Of a stretch of DNA of 64,000 nt, positions 60,006 to 64,000 are shown one piece after another. The stretch comes from Enterobacter soli ATCC BAA-2102. Its GTDB lineage: Bacteria > Pseudomonadota > Gammaproteobacteria > Enterobacterales > Enterobacteriaceae. Position numbers and translations under genes: made by a program. The notes beneath the pieces were generated by a model that had not been told where the DNA came from, ran no database searches, and saw only the letters and a list, made by a program, of their open reading frames with translations. Where the stretch lies: the NCBI RefSeq assembly GCF_001654845.1, contig NZ_LXES01000044.1, forward strand, positions 1-64,000. The letters are read 5' to 3'. Each line of letters starts with the position of its first letter. Position 1 is the stretch's first letter.

Positions 60006-61216
60006 GTTGTCACTCCCACAAGTTGCTGATAAAGCGCCTGTAGTACCTGCATATGACGGGCAAGATCGTATTTTTCTTCCAGACGCTGGCGGGCACTCAT
60101 CCCCATGTCACGCGCCCGTTGCGGGTCCGCTGCCAGTTGGTCCATCAGCTGAGCAAGCGCGTCGCTATTGCCAGGCTCCACCAGATAACCATCGACGTTG
60201 TCACGGATCTGTTCCGGAATACCGCCAATGTTGCCGCCGATCACCGGGCGGCCAAAGGCCATGGCTTCCAGTACCGACATTGAGCAGTTTTCGTAATATT
60301 CGGAAGGGACAATGACCGCACGGGCCTCGCGAATGAGGTTGTTCAGCGCCTCGCCGTGTTTCATATACCCGAGGAATTCCGGGCCACTGAAGCGGGCGCG
60401 CAGATCTTTACCAAGCGGGCCATCGCCGACGATTTTCAGCGGCATTTTCTGGGTCATTTTCTGCTGCGCCTGGGCAAGGGTCGACACGCCTTTTTCCCGG
60501 CTCAGGCGGCCGATATAGAGGAAATAGTCGCCCGCCGAGTCGCCAGGCACGGTGGTGCTGGCGTCAATACCGTTAACGATAACGTCGATGCGGGTGTGGG
60601 GAAGCTTACGCAGCAGCGTCTGGCGCATAAATTCGCTCGGCGCGATGATGCAATCGAGCATGGCGTAGTTTCTGGCGAACTTCTGCCAGTAGGCTTCCAG
60701 CGACAGCAGCAGGCTTTTAAAGGTATCGCCTTGCTGGCAGCGATGGCGGAACGCGTTGATGACTGACCCGGTCAGGCACTCTTCGCAGACGTGGCCGTCG
60801 CGCAGCATGGTGTAGGAGGGGCAGACGATTTTGTAATCGTGTGCGGTCAGTACCGTTTTACAGCCAAAGCGCTTAGCCACGCCAATGACGGCGGGCGTTA
60901 TCTGATGATAGATATTATGAAAATGCACAATATCCGGCCGCTCGCGCAGCAGCAACGTGTTGAGCTTCGCACAGGCCTGCGAATTATAGATAAAATCCAC
61001 CCCGGCCCTGACCCGGCCCATCACACCGTGACTGTCATGGTAATCGACATTCTGGACGAAAAATTCTTCCCACGGCGACGGTTTATTTTCCACGTGCTTC
61101 ATGCTGAAGTCGACGACCTGGTAGCCGGATCGCAGCATGGCATCCCGCTCCTGGAAATAAACAGTTTCCGCGCCTCCTTTGATAAAGAAGAACTTGTTAA
61201 CGAAGAGAATTTTCAT
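60002..61216 (-). CDS. GT4-family glycosyltransferase with cysteine insert
   Basis: GT-B fold enzyme of 404 residues. It starts MKILFVNKFFFIKGGAETV. A CPSYTML...CEECL cysteine cluster near 133-150, seen in several capsule or exopolysaccharide transferases, lies in the N-terminal half. The C-terminal half has the donor-site motif ENCSMSVLEAM (E-x7-E). It overlaps the neighbouring genes on both sides (20 bp and 4 bp). Confidence 0.9.
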   Translation of the reverse strand: MKILFVNKFFFIKGGAETVYFQERDAMLRSGYQVVDFSMKHVENKPSPWEEFFVQNVDYHDSHGVMGRVRAGVDFIYNSQACAKLNTLLLRERPDIVHFHNIYHQITPAVIGVAKRFGCKTVLTAHDYKIVCPSYTMLRDGHVCEECLTGSVINAFRHRCQQGDTFKSLLLSLEAYWQKFARNYAMLDCIIAPSEFMRQTLLRKLPHTRIDVIVNGIDASTTVPGDSAGDYFLYIGRLSREKGVSTLAQAQQKMTQKMPLKIVGDGPLGKDLRARFSGPEFLGYMKHGEALNNLIREARAVIVPSEYYENCSMSVLEAMAFGRPVIGGNIGGIPEQIRDNVDGYLVEPGNSDALAQLMDQLAADPQRARDMGMSARQRLEEKYDLARHMQVLQALYQQLVGVTT

Positions 61217-62222
61217 TTTCAGTATCGATATGCTTTGGATTAAACACGGTCACCGCCGGGCGTTGCATCGGGTCACGGACTGCACGAGCCATCCCGCGCA
61301 ACATCCCCGCTGAAAACATAAATAAGTTGATAACGCTCTGCACGCCGTCGCGAAGGGATCGGTTTTTGGCTGTTTTCAGAGCGATAAACGCCAGCAGTGG
61401 CAACAGCGCAATGGCGATAACCCTGGCGTTAAAAGTCAGCAGACAGACCAGCAAAATCAGCAGGTACAGGGTGAAAACCAGCTCATTACGCACAATGCGC
61501 AGCGCAGCCGGGAAATGGGCTTTGCCCCAGCAGCCGCGCAGCAGTTCACCTGGCGCACACAGGAAACGGTTCTTCCAGCGGTAGATCAGCATTTTGAAAG
61601 TCGGCATGGTGTAGGACGTGTGGCTAAAATAGGGCACATCCAGGCGGTGCAGCTTGTAGCCAGCTGCTCCCAGGCGGATGCCCAGCTCGGCCTCTTCGTA
61701 GGCGTGCAGGTTCAGGTTGGTCAGGTAGCCGACTTTTTCGATGGCTGAACGGCGATACAGTCCGCCTCCGCCTAAATGGTCAGTATCGCCGTGCGGGTAA
61801 ATCAGGTGCAGGCGCTGCTTGCGTGATTTGAACTCGTAGTTAGAGGCATCATCCATCTCAACGCTACCGGCCACTCCTGCGTATTCAGGATGGGTTTCCA
61901 GAAATTCGACAGCGGTATCAAGAAAGCCCGGTTCAAGCTCCATATCGCCATCCAGCAGCAGCAGGTAATCGCCTTCACTATACAGCCAGCCGAGCTGGTG
62001 GCCGATACCGCAACTGCGATCGCTGATGTTATCCAGGCACACCACCATCACGTCTTTACCTAACGCGAGATCCCTCGTGTTATCTGTCGAGAGGCTGTCG
62101 GCAACAATGATTTGATGCGGATAGGGTTGCAGTTGCTTGCGGACGCTGTCGATCGTTTTCTCAATGCCCTGCGCTTCATTCAGGGTCTTAATGCTGACGG
62201 TAATAGAGGGTGTTTTATTCAT
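61197..62222 (-). CDS. GT2-family glycosyltransferase with C-terminal membrane segments
   Basis: Inverting GT-A enzyme of 341 residues: SITVSIKTLNEAQGIEKTI opening, nucleotide-binding LLLLDGDMELEP (DxD) near 92-103, and catalytic-region EEAELGIRLG near 180. Two or more hydrophobic segments follow at about 250-310, anchoring it in the inner membrane next to the lipid-linked acceptor. It may extend or initiate the repeat unit. It overlaps both neighbours. Confidence 0.9.
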   Translation of the reverse strand: MNKTPSITVSIKTLNEAQGIEKTIDSVRKQLQPYPHQIIVADSLSTDNTRDLALGKDVMVVCLDNISDRSCGIGHQLGWLYSEGDYLLLLDGDMELEPGFLDTAVEFLETHPEYAGVAGSVEMDDASNYEFKSRKQRLHLIYPHGDTDHLGGGGLYRRSAIEKVGYLTNLNLHAYEEAELGIRLGAAGYKLHRLDVPYFSHTSYTMPTFKMLIYRWKNRFLCAPGELLRGCWGKAHFPAALRIVRNELVFTLYLLILLVCLLTFNARVIAIALLPLLAFIALKTAKNRSLRDGVQSVINLFMFSAGMLRGMARAVRDPMQRPAVTVFNPKHIDTENENSLR

Positions 62223-63597
62223 GTTCGTTACCGGAGTTCAGACGGATAGTACGGTGGATGACGATAAGCGCCCCGAGGGCCACCCATAATAAAAACTGTA
62301 ACATGGGGACAATCATCAGGATCTGGCTGTACGGCAGGCTGAGCAGGCAGCCGATGACAAAGACATAGTACGCCGGTGCCGAGCTGAGCAACTGGAGATC
62401 TTCACGATTAAGCTCCTGACGGGAAAAGGTCTCTTTTGGCCGCGTCGCCACGAGCACGGCGCCAATCATGCAGATAAACAGAATGATGCCAATAATGCCC
62501 ACTTCCCACAGCAACATGCTTAAGGCTGTGGAGTCGAGGATCAGGTGATACCAGGCGCCGATATACCCCGGTGAAACTGTACTGCCGCTGTTCGTGGCGT
62601 TAAGACCGTAGCCGAACAGCATCCCACCCGGGCCGAAAAGATCGTTATGCTGGAGCCAGAAGAAGACGGTGGTGAAGCGCCCCAGCTCGCCGCTCGGCAT
62701 GATGTAGTTGGCATCAAAAATATAACTCAGTGAATCAATAAACACCGAAAGCGCGCTGCGGGTAGGATCCCCGCCAAAGGCCGCTGAATAATTCGATGCC
62801 AGAACGGTAATGGCGATAAAAATTAACAGCGTCATCCCAACGGCGATAATCAGCAGCGAGCGCAGGCTGACGGCACTGACCCCACGCACATAGCCGGGCA
62901 GGATCCACAGCAGCGCCAGCAGGAAGGGCGACAGCAGGATAATGAATTTCACTTCGCCGACCACGCAAAGGAAGAAGCCCAGCGCAATGTGGATCACCAG
63001 CGATTTTAACGAGCAGATCCCGTGCTTATACTCCGATAGCTTCAGTAGCATGATCAGCAGGCAGAACGATCCCATTGCCGCGGTGTTGCCGCCGCCCATC
63101 GGGTCGCCGCCGAACGTGCCGACCACCGAATCCCACTTCTCATCCTCACCACGAAGCGCCACGCGCTGGGGAACGACAAAAATCACCTGATAAATCGCGA
63201 CCGGGATCTGCACGTAGAAGATCCAGTAGAACAGCTGAGTCAGCCTGTGCAGCTGCGATTCGCGAACCATGCCAAGTAACATACAAAGCATCAGCAACGA
63301 CAGCGCCAGCTCGTTTTTAAAACCGACGATGGTGGTCACGATGCCCGATTGCAGCACCGTAGAGACAAGTCCGAGGAAAATAAACGTCAGGTACAGCGCC
63401 AGTATCACCTTTTCGCGCCCGGTGAGCGTCAACGGCTGCGGACGGTTTTGCATCAGCAGTAATACCGCCATGACCAGCACCATAAAGAAGGGCAGCCACA
63501 GGATCGCCGCCACGCCGGTGAAGTACTGGACCGTGCCGCAGAAAACCAGAGTTATCAGAGCATAGGCTTCAAGGTAGCGGCCGGTATTTAGCTGCAT
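62215..63597 (-). CDS. O-antigen ligase/polymerase-type membrane protein (Wzy-like)
   Basis: Hydrophobic protein of 460 residues with about ten membrane helices. A large periplasmic loop (about 265-345) carries GELGRFTTVFFWLQHND and a GYGLNATNSGS stretch, as in Wzy polymerases, which join repeat units in the periplasm. It lies between the flippase fragment and the GT2 gene, overlapping both, which fits a Wzx/Wzy-dependent exopolysaccharide pathway. Wzy proteins are too variable to assign a polymer. Confidence 0.82.
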   Translation of the reverse strand: MQLNTGRYLEAYALITLVFCGTVQYFTGVAAILWLPFFMVLVMAVLLLMQNRPQPLTLTGREKVILALYLTFIFLGLVSTVLQSGIVTTIVGFKNELALSLLMLCMLLGMVRESQLHRLTQLFYWIFYVQIPVAIYQVIFVVPQRVALRGEDEKWDSVVGTFGGDPMGGGNTAAMGSFCLLIMLLKLSEYKHGICSLKSLVIHIALGFFLCVVGEVKFIILLSPFLLALLWILPGYVRGVSAVSLRSLLIIAVGMTLLIFIAITVLASNYSAAFGGDPTRSALSVFIDSLSYIFDANYIMPSGELGRFTTVFFWLQHNDLFGPGGMLFGYGLNATNSGSTVSPGYIGAWYHLILDSTALSMLLWEVGIIGIILFICMIGAVLVATRPKETFSRQELNREDLQLLSSAPAYYVFVIGCLLSLPYSQILMIVPMLQFLLWVALGALIVIHRTIRLNSGNEHE

Positions 63598-64000
63598 ATT
63601 TTCTGCTCCTGTACCCAGAGTGATTTTGCCCGCTGGTTCATTTTGATGAGAATGAACAGGTAGCGCACGCTGGTCAGCACCGAGAAGGTCAACAGCGCGA
63701 TTTGATAGCCCACGCCAAATTTCGGCAGGGCGATAAAGGCGATGGCAATAATCAGCATCTGCTCAATCTGGATGCGCAGGAAGTAGCGCCGGGAGCCGAA
63801 AATCAGCTCAATGACCGTCAACGGGCTGACCGCCAGTGCAGCAAACAGATAGGGCAGCATATAGCGCGACGTCGGGATCGAGTTCAGCCACTCCTGGCTA
63901 AAGCCCAGACGCATCACCAGCGGATAGAAAATCCAGATGCCGAGAATACACACCACCGATGCCCCCATCAGCATCAGGCGCACCTTTTTATATTCCGGGT
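63588..64000 (-). CDS. C-terminal part of a polysaccharide flippase (Wzx-like), cut by the window edge
   Basis: The frame is open to base 64000 (reading PEYKKVRLMLMG at the edge), so the 5' end is outside the window. At least 137 residues with four membrane helices, including SVVCILGIWIFYPLVMRLGF and LLTFSVLTSVRYLFILI, resemble the end of MATE/MOP-type exporters that flip lipid-linked repeat units. It overlaps the polymerase gene by 10 bp. Identification rests on topology and context. Confidence 0.65.
   Translation of the reverse strand, partial: PEYKKVRLMLMGASVVCILGIWIFYPLVMRLGFSQEWLNSIPTSRYMLPYLFAALAVSPLTVIELIFGSRRYFLRIQIEQMLIIAIAFIALPKFGVGYQIALLTFSVLTSVRYLFILIKMNQRAKSLWVQEQKICS

Noticed and set aside
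63317..63565. Plus-strand frames opposite the Wzy-like gene.
   Set aside because: The minus-strand membrane protein is tightly packed in the operon; the plus frames are shadows without features.

Overview
The window looks like chromosome of an Enterobacteriaceae bacterium close to Escherichia, most plausibly Enterobacter or a near relative (Leclercia, Lelliottia). The tynA-paaZ-paaABCDEFGHIJK-paaX-paaY block has the same gene order as E. coli K-12 and very similar proteins, but the genes that follow differ from K-12. The genus is an inference; no rRNA, tRNA or other taxonomic marker is present.

Layout. (1) 0.2-16.1 kb: aromatic amine and phenylacetate catabolism. TynA oxidises phenylethylamine or tyramine, PaaK activates phenylacetate to its CoA ester, PaaABCDE epoxidises the ring, PaaG isomerises the epoxide to the oxepin, PaaZ opens and oxidises the ring, and PaaF, PaaH and PaaJ complete beta-oxidation. 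PaaI and PaaY are thioesterases that rescue CoA, and PaaX is the repressor. CRP-like, PaaX-like and FeaR-like sites are visible. (2) 16.3-18.5 kb: queH (queuosine synthesis) and a secreted YncE-like beta-propeller behind a Fur-box-like sequence. (3) 18.6-45.1 kb: an adhesion island. It holds an IS3-family transposase remnant, an AT-rich leader, a TolC-like outer-membrane protein, an 18-kb gene for a 6001-residue BapA/Lap-type adhesin, its type I ABC transporter and its HlyD-type adaptor. Two AT-rich regulatory genes follow: a tandem winged-helix protein and a LuxR-HTH/EAL protein. (4) 45.2-53 kb: small accessory genes: a tail-anchored protein, DUF1543, a TetR/DUF1348 pair, an orphan PTS IIB, glutathione peroxidase, LysR/GST, GNAT/LysR and a TolA-C-like lipoprotein. 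(5) 53.3-55.8 kb: a periplasmic molybdopterin-fold protein coupled to a membrane GGDEF-EAL enzyme. (6) 55.9-56.9 kb: an orphan type VI fragment with a truncated Hcp, an out-of-frame Tlde1-like toxin domain and a candidate immunity protein. (7) 57.1-64 kb: a tightly packed exopolysaccharide operon on the minus strand (flippase, polymerase, three glycosyltransferases, small membrane protein, secreted DUF4832 protein) running off the right edge.

Three parts could meet in biofilm formation: the giant adhesin with its exporter, two c-di-GMP-type proteins, and the exopolysaccharide cluster. The most striking feature is inside the adhesin. Its 43 Ig-like domains are not a simple tandem: domains 5-40 form six consecutive copies of a six-domain cassette of 1794-1800 bp (22912-33693). 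The other notable finds are the periplasmic-fold/GGDEF-EAL pair, the broken Hcp-Tlde1 junction, and a TetR gene whose operator overlaps its promoter so closely that the mRNA may be leaderless.
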